Below are positions 38,582 to 50,900 of a stretch of 64,000 bases of DNA, piece after piece (positions within the stretch are counted from its first letter, which is position 1; every line of letters starts with the position of its first letter). Below the pieces are notes generated by a model. It saw nothing but the letters and a program-made list of their open reading frames with translations. It had not been told where the DNA came from and ran no database searches. This stretch comes from Serilophus lunatus (lineage: Eukaryota > Chordata > Aves > Passeriformes > Eurylaimidae), in contig VXBA01001836.1 of the NCBI GenBank assembly GCA_013399895.1, positions 800,533 to 864,532 on the forward strand. The letters run 5' to 3'. The position numbers and the translations under genes are program-made.

Positions 38582-38600
38582 GCTGCAAAGCAAAGGAGAT
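38582..38600 (-). promoter_or_regulatory. TAL2: Splice acceptor at the TAL2 coding exon
   Basis: On the minus strand a pyrimidine-rich tract, TCTCCTTTGCTTTGCAG, ends ten bases before the TAL2 ATG. It would leave the short leader CACCTTAAGA in front of the start codon. This implies at least one upstream noncoding exon. The motif is a good consensus match, but its use is inferred. Confidence 0.65.
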
Positions 38601-41600
38601 GGTGAGTGAAGGCTAGATAGCCCTGGCTTTCACACAGGCTGCTGCTCTGGGGGCACTGTGAAGTGGGAGCCAGTGGCAAGCATACAGTGGTAGTAGTAGT
38701 TTTCTGATTTTTGCCCTGTGTGGCTGATGCCCTTGTCCTGCATGTCCTGCACAGACTCACCCTAATCCCTAAGGCCACATCCCCATTTACATCCCTAATC
38801 TTAAGCCATGCAACTGCAAACAGATGCCAAAGATCAGTAAGAATGTCACAAGGAATTTGTTTTTCTCACACAGCCATTGGTGCTGCTGCAAGCCCAGCTT
38901 CTCCAGGCTCCTAAGACTTCCCCTGGAATATAATTCCCAACAGCCAATGCATGTGTTAGCCCACCAGGCTGTGTGAGAGCCACTTTTTATGGGAGAAGGC
39001 ATGCAGACAGTGTGCAGAACATATCCATGCTTTCCCAGCCTCATTTTCTACCCAGGTCTACCCTGTCTCACAGAGCAGAGCAAAAGGAAGCCAGTGCCCA
39101 GAGTAGACCTGGCTACAGAAAAGGACTGAGCAAGTGATTTTAAAAGCCATTTACCAGAAAGATTCTCAAAAGATCTTTGGGTTGCCCTAATCCTTCTCAT
39201 ACAACCATTGGAAAGTGGCTTCCCTTCTCTCCCACAGCCCTGGAGGAGACACTCACTCCTCCACTTCTGAAGCAGCTCTCTATGCCAATGGCACACAGAG
39301 AGTTGGAGAAGGGAAAAACTGTCCACAGCCAAGAAGCTAAAGGACAAATGCTTCCACCTACCCCCTTATGCATGAGAAAACCTCAGCTTTTTATATTCAA
39401 TGTCACACCCCTCCTTACAGCAGGCCCACAGGAAAGTGGGGAGCAGTGGGAATAGCATCCTTCATCCCCAGAAAGAGGAAATTTTTGAATGACAGTCCAG
39501 TTGTGATTCAGCCTCACACCATGCAAGACACTTGGGGTTCACCAAAGCACAGGGCCGTATTCCAAGTGTATAAAGAAACACGAATGTGACTCACAGGTTA
39601 ATTGGGATCCCCTGTCAGAGAGCCAAGACAGGGGAGTTCCTGCCCAGCTCCTTCACCTTCCAGTCCAGCACTGATTACCAACTGCCAGGGAAACACATTT
39701 GTAGCACTATAAATCATGTCCCAGCCGTGTTCAGAGACCTCCAGCCAGAGATGCAGCCACCACAGGCACACCCATGTACACTGGCTATGGCTCATGCTGC
39801 CAGTACCTTGCAGGCTCCTCTTGGCCGTGGCCTTTGCACTGCTAACACACTTCTATTTTGGTAGAAATCTGAAATTACTGTCGTGCCTTTAGGAGATGAG
39901 AAAATTGTCTCAGCAAAATGTCCTTGCTTGATGAGAGACTCATTTAAAACAAAAACCCTCACATTTCAGGTTGCTGAGAGTTTTTCTTACATTTTGTAGG
40001 CTTACATTAAGACCCATTGCTTGGTGCAAATGGGGATTGTATCTCTCTCTTTTTTTTTTTTAATCATTTTCCTACTTTATGTATCACTTTTGGTGTGCGC
40101 TGTAGGAACAAATCCACTTGGTGCTTTGCACCTACCTGAAACATGTTGTATGCACCTTTTTGGCAAGAACACTGCCACATCAGTGGTACAGATTTTAAAC
40201 ACTGTCTTCCAGTGCTCCTCTGTACTGCAATGTGCTTGCTGCTCAAGGCAAAACTTTTGCCTTTACAGATTTAGTCTTCCAAACAGCTGCTTGGATCCAT
40301 GTGAAATTCAGAGTGCCACCTGCTTCTCTCTCTTTCTTCTGTTTTAGAGTTTATGCTGTTTATGGTTTCTTTCACTTTTTTCTGTTGTGTTGTTTTGGTT
40401 TGTGGAATTTTGGTGGGGAATTTTTCTGAGGGGGGAAGAGGAGGGCATTTGTTTGGTTGATTGGTTGGTTGTTTTTTTCTGAAGACATATTTGTCTCTGT
40501 ACTAAGGCAGTTATTTTTTTTTTAGGAAAGTTATTTGGGCTTCTGGATTGTGTTTTCCAGACCTTTTGGTCTCTGCACTGTAATTCTGGAATGTGGGTCA
40601 GCATTTGCTGGATGCCTGATTACATCTCAGTTACAAATACCAACAGAACATCTGCTCCTTCTCTTTCTCCTGCTGCAGACAGTCCCCAGCACAGCTCTCC
40701 AGAAAAGCAGGTTAACATCCAGCCCTGGTGCTGTGAACATGTCATCTTATCCTGTTAGTGGTATTATTGGTGGAAAAATAAACCCAGCCTACTCCTTCAT
40801 GCCATGCTTTCTTTGTCTCTCTTCTCCTGCCTTTGGAAAGGACAATACTATGTTTGTGGTCACAAGCCTTGTCAGCAAACATGCCTTTGTGAGACTAGCT
40901 CCCGCTTTACACTTCAAAAATGTGTGCTTGTATTTCTGACATTTATTCAAGATCAGCAAACAACAGCTCCTTCCCTCTCTCAGAACCTCCTCTTGCACTG
41001 ATATCACTATGGGTGGCTTTGTTTCAGGAGTAATCCACCTCCATACATCTTTCCACCTTAAATTCCTTTCCTTTCTTCCTATTGTTGTGTTTGAAGTTTC
41101 AGCTAGAAACACAGGAGAAAAATTATCCTGGTCCAATCTTGCAGTAATTGCAATGTTTCAGCACAGCTTCTTGTCTCTCTATATGTCACCTATGCATCCT
41201 TTGAGTCCTCTGTAACAACAGCACCTCACAGTTAAAATGCAGCCAGTTTGCTGACAAGGGATCTGATTTCCATTTCTTTTGTCTCATTCCCTTCCTTCTT
41301 TTCCTTCCTTCTCTCCGAGCCTCCCCACCAAGTTTTTCTTTCCATATAATATTACTTGCAGCTTCAGGTCTTTGCTAATTCTGCCTATCTGTATTCTTTA
41401 GCTTTCTCTGATGCACTGTATAAAATACATACCATCTACTGGCTGTGTGCAGCTTACATCCCACTGGTCCATTTTAAATCTGTGCAGAAATCACCTGTTT
41501 GTATGCTTAATGGACAGATTTATAGCATTAACCTGCAGGCTGGGATTCTGTACTTTCTGTTCACCTTCTGTAACCACAGATTAACAGCCCCACGTTTAGC

Positions 41601-41908
41601 TGACAATTAAAAACCCAGGAAGACAGCAGTTTAAATTCAGGAGGATTAATCCTGCTCTCAGGGATGTTAATCTGGAAGTTTACTCCATTTTCACAGGAGG
41701 AATTACTTTGAAGGATGAAATTCTGCACTGAGGACAGGATGTAACTCAGATCAAGAAGGCACCTCCAGAAGTAGTAAATGTAATAGTAATGTAGTAGGTA
41801 AGTGCAGTTTCATGAGCTACAATCCACATCTGTGGCATGTAAAGAGAACTGTGCAAAGAAATTACCCCAGCCCAACAGTGATTCTGTTCCAACAACCAGA
41901 AAGAGAAA

Positions 41909-41963
41909 AAAAAAACAAACACAAACCAAACAACAAACAAAACAAAACAAAGGAAAGGAAAAA
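41909..41963. repeat. A-rich (AAAC)n low-complexity tract
   Basis: Runs of AAAC, AAAAC and AAAGG units after an A run. Confidence 0.8.
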
Positions 41964-44174
41964 ACAAGCCACCACCCACCAAACAGATAAATGAAGCTCT
42001 TTCTATCCCCTGCCAGCCCCTTTGAAAAATATAAAACTGGGATTGTGAGCGGACTACAGGCTGCCACGAGTGTCGCCAGACAAAAGGCTAAACCACGGGA
42101 AAAGATGAAGACCTCTCCCGTAGCAGCAGTTCTCACAGCCTCTCTACGCAAAAGCCTTTCAGGCGATTCAGGCAGCAGCAGAGCAGCTCAGGCACAAAGC
42201 ACATCTCTGCTAAACATTCCCCAGCAAACGGCCCCCGAGCCAGCGGTTAATGTCTGAGGGCTGGCAGGGGACTCGCCATGAGCCCAGCATTCAGTCATAA
42301 TTAGCAGGATGCTATTAACTAAAGATCTTGGACGAGAAAGTTCCTCCCTCAAGTTATACCTTTGACCTCGGTGAAGTTAAATCCATGTTGAAACTGGCCA
42401 CTGGAGACCTACTCCTGCAAATCTTAATCAGACAGCAGATGCCTGCTGCCAGCAAGAATTGGAGTGCTTCTAGCAAACCTGCAGTGCCACACCATTACTC
42501 TACAGGGGAAACCCAGTGCCTGCTAAAATTGGTTATTTAACACATTGCATTGGATTTTGTAAGGTCCCCTCAGCCCTTCAGTAAATGGCAACTGAAGAGC
42601 AGATGGTGCCTGTTTTCCTGTACCAGGCAGGTGCTTTTTTGTGAGCCTGATCTGCCACAGGGAGCAGGAATTCCCCAGCTATCGCCCCTTGCTGCTGTGC
42701 TTTGTTCACTGCGCATCAGTGTGATCTGGACATAAGGAGAGAGAGGAAGCTCGCTGTTTCCCTCTTCAGTTTCATGCAAGCCTGGGAGCGAGGGGACTCA
42801 GCTGCATGCAGAGCGTGGATGTCACAAGACAGAACACTACCCATCCCTAACGTTTGATTTTATTTTTTTTTCCTAGTCCCCAGAAGGAATAAACTCATTC
42901 TTTGCCACTTAACCACTCCTGCTGTGTGGACGATTTCAAGGACTTACTTTGGGTTGGGAGAGGAAGGAAGAGGAGAGGGACAATGCACCCCCAGCTTGAC
43001 GGATTGCAAAAGGAGCAGTGCACCCCTAGGTACAGGCTGTGCCCTCACAGCTTTCCTCAGTTTACTCACTCCACTGCTGCCTCCCTGTATCTCAGCACTG
43101 CACCCTCCCCAAAGTTCCTCCCTCTGAAATCCCACAGGTGCATTGATGGACAAGGGCACAGACAGAAAACAGTGCTGAGAGTGAATGCTGGGCTGGCAAT
43201 CAGGGAGTTGAACTTCGGTCCACGTTTCTGTGGTTTCCTTGCCTCAGGCAAATTTTTTTTCCCCTGTAACTCTTTGTCCCTCCTGCCTGTAATTAGTTTG
43301 TCTCATCTACAAGGTTTGTGGAAGGCATTTTCGAGTGTGTGTGAGCATTTGTGTGTTAGAATAGATGCCAGCACATGGTGGCCCAGCCTTGCTTGGCACT
43401 GGCAAGTGTGTTTTTGTGATGAAGGAGAAGAACCAGCTCTCCAGGGGCAATTCCTAACACTAGTAGTGAACTTTATTTTATTTCTAATAAGAGGAGCTAC
43501 TTCAGGAGTAAACAAGGGCTCCTTCTGCTGCCTCATGCCTCTGTTGGGAGTGTTACCTGACAATCATACCAGGGTTCAAAGTACAGCAGAGCAGCAAAAG
43601 CACTATAAAAACCAGTCCATGCTGACACTTCTTTAGAGTCTGTAAATCTGGGACAAAACACATATAGTAGAATCTCTGCTTCTGGGAGCCTCCTGTCTAA
43701 GGGCAGCATTTACAGAAACTCTCATTGCCACACTGTGGTCTCACTGAACCTTTAGAAAGGGAAAATCACTGGACTCTTCAACAGCTGCTGTGTGAAGGTC
43801 TCAGGTTTAAGTCAGCCTTCATGTTTGGGATGACTGTGTTCTATGTGATCCCAGTTTCAAAAGGCAGGCCTTTCACCTGACCCAGTGTTGCCCCTGGGTT
43901 GTTCAGCTTTGTAATCCAGTTGCCCTCCTAGAAGGTGCAGGCAGAGGAGAAGAACTTGCTGCTTTCTGAGAAATTAGCCTGTTCTGCAGAATTCACACCC
44001 TGCACACTGTGGCATCATGTCCTCTAAGCCTGTCTTGAGAAAGGAAAATCTGTAAGGCAAAGGGCTGCACCCCAGACGGCATTTGGGAGAACACAAAATG
44101 CATGGCCAAGAACATAAAACAATAGTGATGAAGAGGTAACTCAAGAAAAGGCTTACTCTGCACATGGGAGTGGG

Positions 44175-44232
44175 GTTCTTTTGTTGTTGGTTTGGTTTTT
44201 TTGTTTTGTTTTGTTTCGTTTTGTTTTTGTGC
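44175..44232. repeat. (TTTTG)n simple repeat
   Basis: Consecutive GTTTT/GTTTC units with a few interruptions. Confidence 0.8.
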
Positions 44233-45488
44233 AGCTCCCTTCTGGTCAGTGCTTTTTATGCTGGTTTTCAGAAAGAAAGGTAAATTATACTGCAGCTCTG
44301 TATGAGACAAAGGACCCGCTCATGGGCTGCCACAGCTTTTGCTGAGTGGAGTTCTAGTGCATTGGCATGGGCATGAGAGCTTGCTAAGCTGGGAAAGAAA
44401 CACTCTGCCAGGAGGCTTAGCCTTTATTGGCTGAACTTGCACTTGTGTTATTTTCTGTTAAAGAAAATCTGAGAGTCTTTTTTGGAAAAGTGCTTCTCTG
44501 TCCTGATGGTCCCTCCTCCAGTAAAGGCCCTGTTGTATCATGGTCTGAATGACAGTTCCAGTGTTTGGGTTTTTTTTAAAACAGTCTGCCAAATTAACTG
44601 CCCAAATACTACATACAGATGCCCTACCTGTGCTTCAGGGCAAACACATCCAATAAAAACAGTTTGGTTCTCCTTAGAAGTTCTTTTTTCTGGACCCAGT
44701 GTGCAAAACCCCGTTCCACACAGTTACTTCTCCCACCTCATCACATCACTCATCCCTTCATACCTCTCTCTCTGCACCTGCCACTACAAGGCAGTAAGGC
44801 AGCTGTGAATAGCAGAAAAACATCCATTTGCCTTGACTGTGTACATAGGGAAGTCCACATCCTCCTTACTGGGGGGGAGGATGTAAGGGAGGAGGGGGAC
44901 CAGATGCTGCAAAAACAGATCTGCAGCAGCTTGCTCTGCTAGGGAAGTTGTTAGGAGCAGAGAGGGGAAAATGCAGGGCTGTAAGGGACATTTGCACCAG
45001 AGGGAAGGCAGAGCTTTATTCAGTTTGGATATGACCCCCCAGACTGGTGGCAAATCCTCTGTGACCTCAGCCAAGGCAAGACAGAATGTCTGACAGTGTC
45101 CTGTCCTCCTGCCAAAGCTAAAACCAGACCTCTGACCACTCTGGCATCACCCCATTGTCTGCTGTGCTTAAGACTGGTCGTCACCATAAGCAAGGAGAAT
45201 CTTAGCCACCATGGGAAAATGTAGCTTCCAAAAGTGAGATACAAACCACCACAAGACAAGGACTACAATGCTATTTTCCCCTAAAGGTCTCGCTGGTAAC
45301 CTCTGTGGGGCTACACTTGACAGGAACAGCAGCACAAAGATCATTCCTCTAGCCTAATCCACCTGCATTTAGTCCTCAGGACCCCCACCTGGCATGTTGG
45401 CTCTACAAGAACTTAATTTCTTGGATCATCTGCTTATTTCATGACTATTTTAATGTTTTATATAAATAGGCAGTAAAATCAAGATGCA

Positions 45489-45625
45489 TTGGTTTTGGTT
45501 TTTGTTTGGCTTTGGTTTGGGATTTTTTTTTGTTTTGGTTTGATTTTGGTTTGGTTTTGGAGGTTTTTTGTGGTTGGGATTTTTGGGAGGCTTTGTGGGG
45601 GGTTTGTGGCTTTTTTTTTTTTATA
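45489..45625. repeat. (TTTTGG)n-like low-complexity tract
   Basis: T/G-rich stretch built of TTTGG, TTTTGG and TTTTTGG units, ending in a T run. The strand shows almost no C. The long open frame here is an artefact of the composition. Confidence 0.85.
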
Positions 45626-46704
45626 TAGAGAAGCAAGGCAGAAAATTATTCTGAATAATGAAATATTGTCTCATAGTTGTTATAAGGAAATCAGGAAAGA
45701 TAAAGCTACTTCAGAAAAAAAATATTTTACTGTTTATTAACTTTCTCGGTCAAATGCAGTTTTATGCAGAAGGCTACCCCTAGAGATATAAACATGTTTT
45801 AGATTGCAAGTTTCAAAAGTTTTTTTACAAATCTGAGAGTTATTCATATTTAATAATGGAGATGAAAAAAAAAAAGTTGCTAAACTTTTCCTCCTAAGTG
45901 GAACTGAAGGAAAATTCAGTGTGCGTTTTATGCACATCAGCTGTAACACAGATGACCAGTAAAGTATGGGGACATTTTTAAATATGCGAGGGTTGGAATT
46001 TAAAACTGTTTCTTTACAGCTTTGCCTGTGGACATTGTCAGTTAATTTCCACACAGTCTTGTCAATAAGCATGCCGCAGAAAACTAATTAGTGCATTTTT
46101 TAACTGTGCCTTTGCAAGGAATATTTTTAAAAAATCAAACATCATTGGAGAATTCTGTTAAGCTTTGGTCCTAAGCCCAGGGAATCTATGATGCTCTGTG
46201 TAATCATTTTGCACCTGTGCAATAACTCTGATTTACAGTACTTTGCAGTGCTGTAAATGAGTTTTCCTACAGTGTAATTGTACAACTACGATGTAAGAAA
46301 ATCTAGCAATAGTAAGAAGAGTGATTTCAAAATCACATTAGTTTCCTCCACATCTAATCATCAGCATTTCTTTCAAAAGCAGTAAAACCAATCAATATTT
46401 TCTTCTGGTGAGGTCTGATTCACTGAGGCTTTGCAGACACTAAGAATTTGAAAAGTCCAGGCACAAACTCTTTCTTCACTCGAGTAAGTGCAGCCACTTG
46501 TCAGATAGGGTGCCTTACTCCTAAATTTTTGGTGAAGAGAACCAGAGGTGCCATGAAAAGAAACGAAATGGCAAAAAACTGCTGCAGAAACTCCTTCCCT
46601 TAAGGATGTTCCCTGCTCTGAGGGGAAACTTTGGCATTCCTTAAAAAGTTGCAAGATAAGAGGGGAGGCAGCACTGTAAAGACAAGGGGGTCGTTGTCAC
46701 TTAC

Positions 46705-46843
46705 TTTTCTGGTCGCTTCGACTTGTGCCTCTTCAAGCCTGGTCAGTGGACGAACGGGCAGCAAAAGTCAGATGCTTCCCGTGTTTCTTTCCCGACTGCT
46801 TTTCCAGTGCCTGGCCACAGAGCTTGCTCTTACCGGAGTCAGC
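46705..46843 (-). other. TAL2: Candidate TAL2 noncoding exon 1
   Basis: On the minus strand a TATA box is followed about 30 bp later by a roughly 139-nt stretch containing no ATG. It ends at a strong donor, AGAAAA|GTAAGTG (GT at 46704-46703). Splicing to the acceptor at 38582 would remove an 8.1-kb intron and give a 5' leader of about 150 nt without upstream start codons. A second possible donor, CCG|GTAAGAG, lies within it near 46833. The stretch has more CpG than its surroundings. Each element is visible; their assembly into a TAL2 exon is inference without RNA data. Confidence 0.4.
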
Positions 46844-46867
46844 CTAGCGCTGGTCCCGGCTGCCTCA

Positions 46868-47042
46868 TTTATAGAGTAGCAGGTCCTTTGTCTGGCGCGT
46901 GTCGCCACTAGTCCTAGCAATCCAGGGAGCTTGTTTTGCATCTCCCAGGAGATTCTCTCTGTCTTGCCTTTTCTCTTCTCACCACACGCCCTCTGCCCTT
47001 TTCTGGGGCTGGCATCAGGCGGTAGCTGAAACCATCCTTATC
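46868..47042 (-). promoter_or_regulatory. TAL2: Candidate TAL2 promoter (TATA box and GATA site)
   Basis: TCTATAAATG on the minus strand (TATAAA at 46873-46868) lies about 30 bp before the proposed start near 46843. A GATA site, TGATAAGG, is at 47042-47037, roughly 195 bp upstream of that start. GATA2 acts upstream of TAL factors in midbrain and blood, so the site is biologically plausible. The promoter role is inferred from motif arrangement only. Confidence 0.38.
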
Positions 47043-47839
47043 AGCCTTAGTCATTTAGTCCAGTAACCAAGGCCAGGTTCAGGTGAATTGTGCAGGAAAA
47101 GGCAGAAGCAGCTTTAGCAATTATCTAATTTTCCTCTTTTTTCCCCCCCTATTCTTTTTGAGGAGGTATTGTTTTTTGATTTTTTTTTTTTTTAAATAGC
47201 CAGCTCTGAGCTTGTAAATGTTTCCAGAGATGCAGCGCTCTTTCAAAAGCCATCTTTTAACATGACTCCCTACTGAGATACAGGCTGGTGTTTTTTATTG
47301 TGTTTGCAAGCAGGAGGTTCCTGCTCTGCTCTGACAGGATTTGAGGTGCAGTTGTGGGGGCGACCACATGCAGTCAAGTCGGCCCCGCACTACCTTCTTT
47401 GGTGGAAGCTCTCTTTCACTCACAGTCATGGCTTATGCACCTTCAGAAGCCAGGAGGAAAACTACAGCTGCTGCTGTCTCAGTGCTGCCCCGAGCCCTGC
47501 AGGGGCAGGGACTGCCTCAGTCAAAGATGAGTCAGCTCCATACCCGTGTGACTAAGATGCACAGACTTCTTTCTCCACTTTCACCGCTGCTGGAGTGACC
47601 CCAAAGCTTCCTCTCTGCTCAAGGACAGCAGGCAAGCAAGCTGACATCTGACTGCGAGAACTAAACACTTCACACTAACACCATCCCCATCACTGAAACC
47701 CACGTGTCTGTGTGTCCATGACAGAGACTGGTCTATCCAGCCTCACCCTCTCCCTGGGTAACAGCTCCTTTCGTAGCTGAAACATTGGCACCCTATAAAC
47801 CAGAGTGGGCATGAGGACACCAGAGTGACATGAGGTGGA

Positions 47840-47993
47840 GGCTTCAGCCCTAAAAACATTTAAGGTCAGGCTGGATGGGGCACTGAGCAACCTGATCTAA
47901 TAGAAGACACCCCTGCTCAGTGCAAGCTGGTTGGACTGCATAGCCTATAAAGGTCCCTTCCAGCCAAAACCACTCTTTATTCTATGAATACAG
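47840..47993 (+). mobile_element. CR1 LINE 3' end, plus orientation
   Basis: Ends with AACATTTAAGGTCAGGCTGG, GGCACTGAGCAACCTGATCT and GGTCCCTTCCAGCCAAAACC, then TTCTATGAATA, the CR1 3' terminus. The left edge is unclear and could reach about 47680. Confidence 0.88.
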
Positions 47994-50900
47994 TCATAAA
48001 ATTACCACAGACACAAGCCAGGGAGGGTATGGCCTTTTCACGAACATGCAGAGCCTTTGGGACCTCTATGATCCCATCACAGCACCTCTGTCCACTTCTC
48101 CACTGCGTGCTGGGAGTTTGCTCTGTGTGGACGTAAGAGTAAAGAGGAAGAACAAGAGCGAGATTCCTACTTACACCCCGGAGCAACAAGGGGAACAAGG
48201 GATGTGGAGGGACAAACCTCACCACATCACCCCGCTTCCACAGAGCAGGAAAATATTTGCAGGACGAGGCAGAACACACCCCACCGTTTCCCTCTGCCAA
48301 GTCCTAAGAAAGCTGAGCTCTTACCCAGACCAGCTTACCCCAAACAGCAGGATGGCTCGGCAGTGCTCGCCTACTGGGTTCTTAAAAGCACTGAGAACGT
48401 TTCAGTTAACAGGATTGCCCCCATAAATATTAATAAGCCAGCAGTGGAATGATGCGGTTGCTCTCCGGAGAGAATGAGCCTCGGTCCCCGCCGGGGAGAG
48501 TCATTCCCTGCAGAGCTCGACTGAAGGTTCAGCCCTTTCACACGGTAAATTAACAGTGGCACTACAGCCTGAAAGCTGTGTCAACCGCTTCATTTAGCAC
48601 AAGTGTTATGTTAACTAAAGGCCCTATTCCGGAGGGGCCTTTGGCCTCACAGAAGTCTAATTTCCATGTAATTTACATTAGAGAGTTGGAGAGTGCCCCT
48701 CCTCTCTGTTACTTCCTCCAACCCATTATGTACCCAAAATCTGCCCTGAGATGCTCCAGCCAGCAGGAAACAGCGGGGAACGGGCTTACAAGTCCAGAAA
48801 CGGGAGTGAGCCGAAGCTCTTGACCCGTAAGTGCTGGGATACCTCACTGCCTAGGGCTTTCAAAACCTGGCCTGACAAAGCACTATGAAATACACAGTCA
48901 GCAAAGTATCTTTCCTTGCGGGGAGAGTAGCTGGATGGACTCCTAGTCATTCTCATTCATGTGTCCATGCAGAAGAGCCGATTCCTGCTGCCGTTGCTGT
49001 CAGGTACATGCTCTCTCCAGGGGCAAGGCTTATGGTGAGGAACACCGTGGTGAAAAAGGGATGTCCTAACACCCCTCAGAAGAGCCACCACCACATTTGC
49101 GGTGACACCAAGGTCTCCTCATTTCCCTCCTGCTGCATGAGGTGGTCACTCCTCCCACTACCACTACCTCTGTGGCAGCCTATTGAGGCTGTTGCTGACT
49201 TTTACACCAAATTTATAGGTCTTTTCCACCCTATCAGAATGATCTGAAGGGGTCATACATGACAATCTTCTTCACTTTATTAAGCTTTCTATTGAACAGT
49301 GATTTCTTTGCCACCAGTGAACCACACCAGATGCGTTCACCTTCTCCATACATGGCAGTGACATGGTAGCAGAGGGAACACATTATCAAAATAGCCCTGC
49401 AGTCCTAGGATTGCTTTTTTCTACACCAACTCACAGCTCAGCCAGAAGCAAGAGCTACAGAAGTGACATTGTACCCTGGGCATGCTCTTATTCACTAAAA
49501 ACTTTCTACTGGGTTCCATCCTGTCTCACTGGAGTCTGGGGCAATTCTTTACCTGCAGTGGGTCTGTTTTCAGCAGCTTCCCATGACCAGTTCATGAAAA
49601 GTCAAGGGGGAAGAGAATGCATTTCATAAGGTGTGACATTATCATGTCACTTCAGCCAGCAAACCTGCTTTTGCCTCAGCACCACAGGTACCAGTAACTG
49701 ACCTGGATAAAGCAGCAAAATGCCTGCCCTATTTTATGCTACAGCACTGACATGAGTGACTTCGTGAAGGCATGAGAGGTGGCCACTTTGAAGAAGTCAA
49801 GAATGTGTGAGTGGCTGAAAAGTTGGAACAGGCCTCACAAGTGGGAGGACTCATGTTCCTTTTGGAAATTCATCAAGCCAGCATTTAAATTCCAAAACCT
49901 GAAATTTCCTAGAGGCATAACCCTCTTCCTAAAAGGAATAAAACCTCTTCCTGGCAGAGGTGAATGTGTGGTATGCAAGCAGGAGCAAAAGGTTATATCC
50001 TGCTACACAACTTCCAGGGGCACAGAAGCCTCTCCAAGATAAGAGTGATAGTCAGATGGGAAAAACAAATGCTTATGTTTCAAACTCTGCCAGGCCTCAA
50101 ACTCTGTCTTTTTGCAGCTAAACTCTTACTGTAGGTGAGCAGGATATCACAGAGGACCCTGCCTAAATATCAGCAGAGAGTTCAAAAGATGGATGTGGAT
50201 TCAAGTAATTATTTTTTTTTTGCTGTGTGAGGTGACCCTTTTCAGCCTGATGAAAGCAGCACACAAAAAGCGATGGGCAGGAAAAGGCCAGCAAGAGATT
50301 GCAAACACACGGCCATGTTATCACTGTGGGTTCAGAGCCATGGTCTACATATGGGAACAATAAGAAACAATTATATACATCTGGGCTCCTGCCCTTTAAA
50401 ATCATAATTTAGATGGGTAGTGTTTGAATATATTGAGATGGAGGAGGCTGCTTGAGGTTCAGGGTAACAGCTGCATGCAGACTGCTGAAATATTAAACTT
50501 TCATCATCTGAAGCTTTTTGTCGCATTTTGAATCTCCTATTAGTGTTAACAAAACACATCAGGGAGTACTTTAAATTCTGGCCACACCTTTTGGCTTCAT
50601 TCCAGAAACCAGAAATCTCCTTTTTAATGTTGAAACTTGCTGATAGCCTTGAAGAAAATGTTTAGCCACAGAATAAAGAAACTGGACACTTAATGTACCT
50701 CTAAACCTTTCCACCAGGAGCAAGAGGAGAGACAAGCAGCTCATTTTCCTCTTGATGCTTATGTACCTAGACATTAGAAGTTCTTTGGACATCACCTGGT
50801 ATAGAGAAAAACAAGGCAGGAATCTCAGAAAATCAGCAGCTGCTACTCTGCGTGGCACCCACAGTGGAGCTCAGGTTGCAGGCAGAAATAAGGCCACCAC

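Larger units (their letters stand above)
38601..46704 (-). other. Region upstream of the TAL2 coding exon (putative intron 1)
   Basis: No transposable element was recognised over 8 kb; only simple repeats at 41909, 44175 and 45489. A 244-codon open stretch on the plus strand (42902-43636) begins at a TTG and has no recognised domain. If the leader exon at 46.7 kb is real, this is TAL2 intron 1. Confidence 0.45.

Noticed and set aside
38271..38609. Plus-strand and alternative minus-strand frames over TAL2
   Set aside because: Shadows of the TAL2 coding exon. The real frame gives a complete bHLH.
45445..45740. Paired open frames on both strands
   Set aside because: Produced by the (TTTTGG)n low-complexity tract, which lacks stop codons in some frames.
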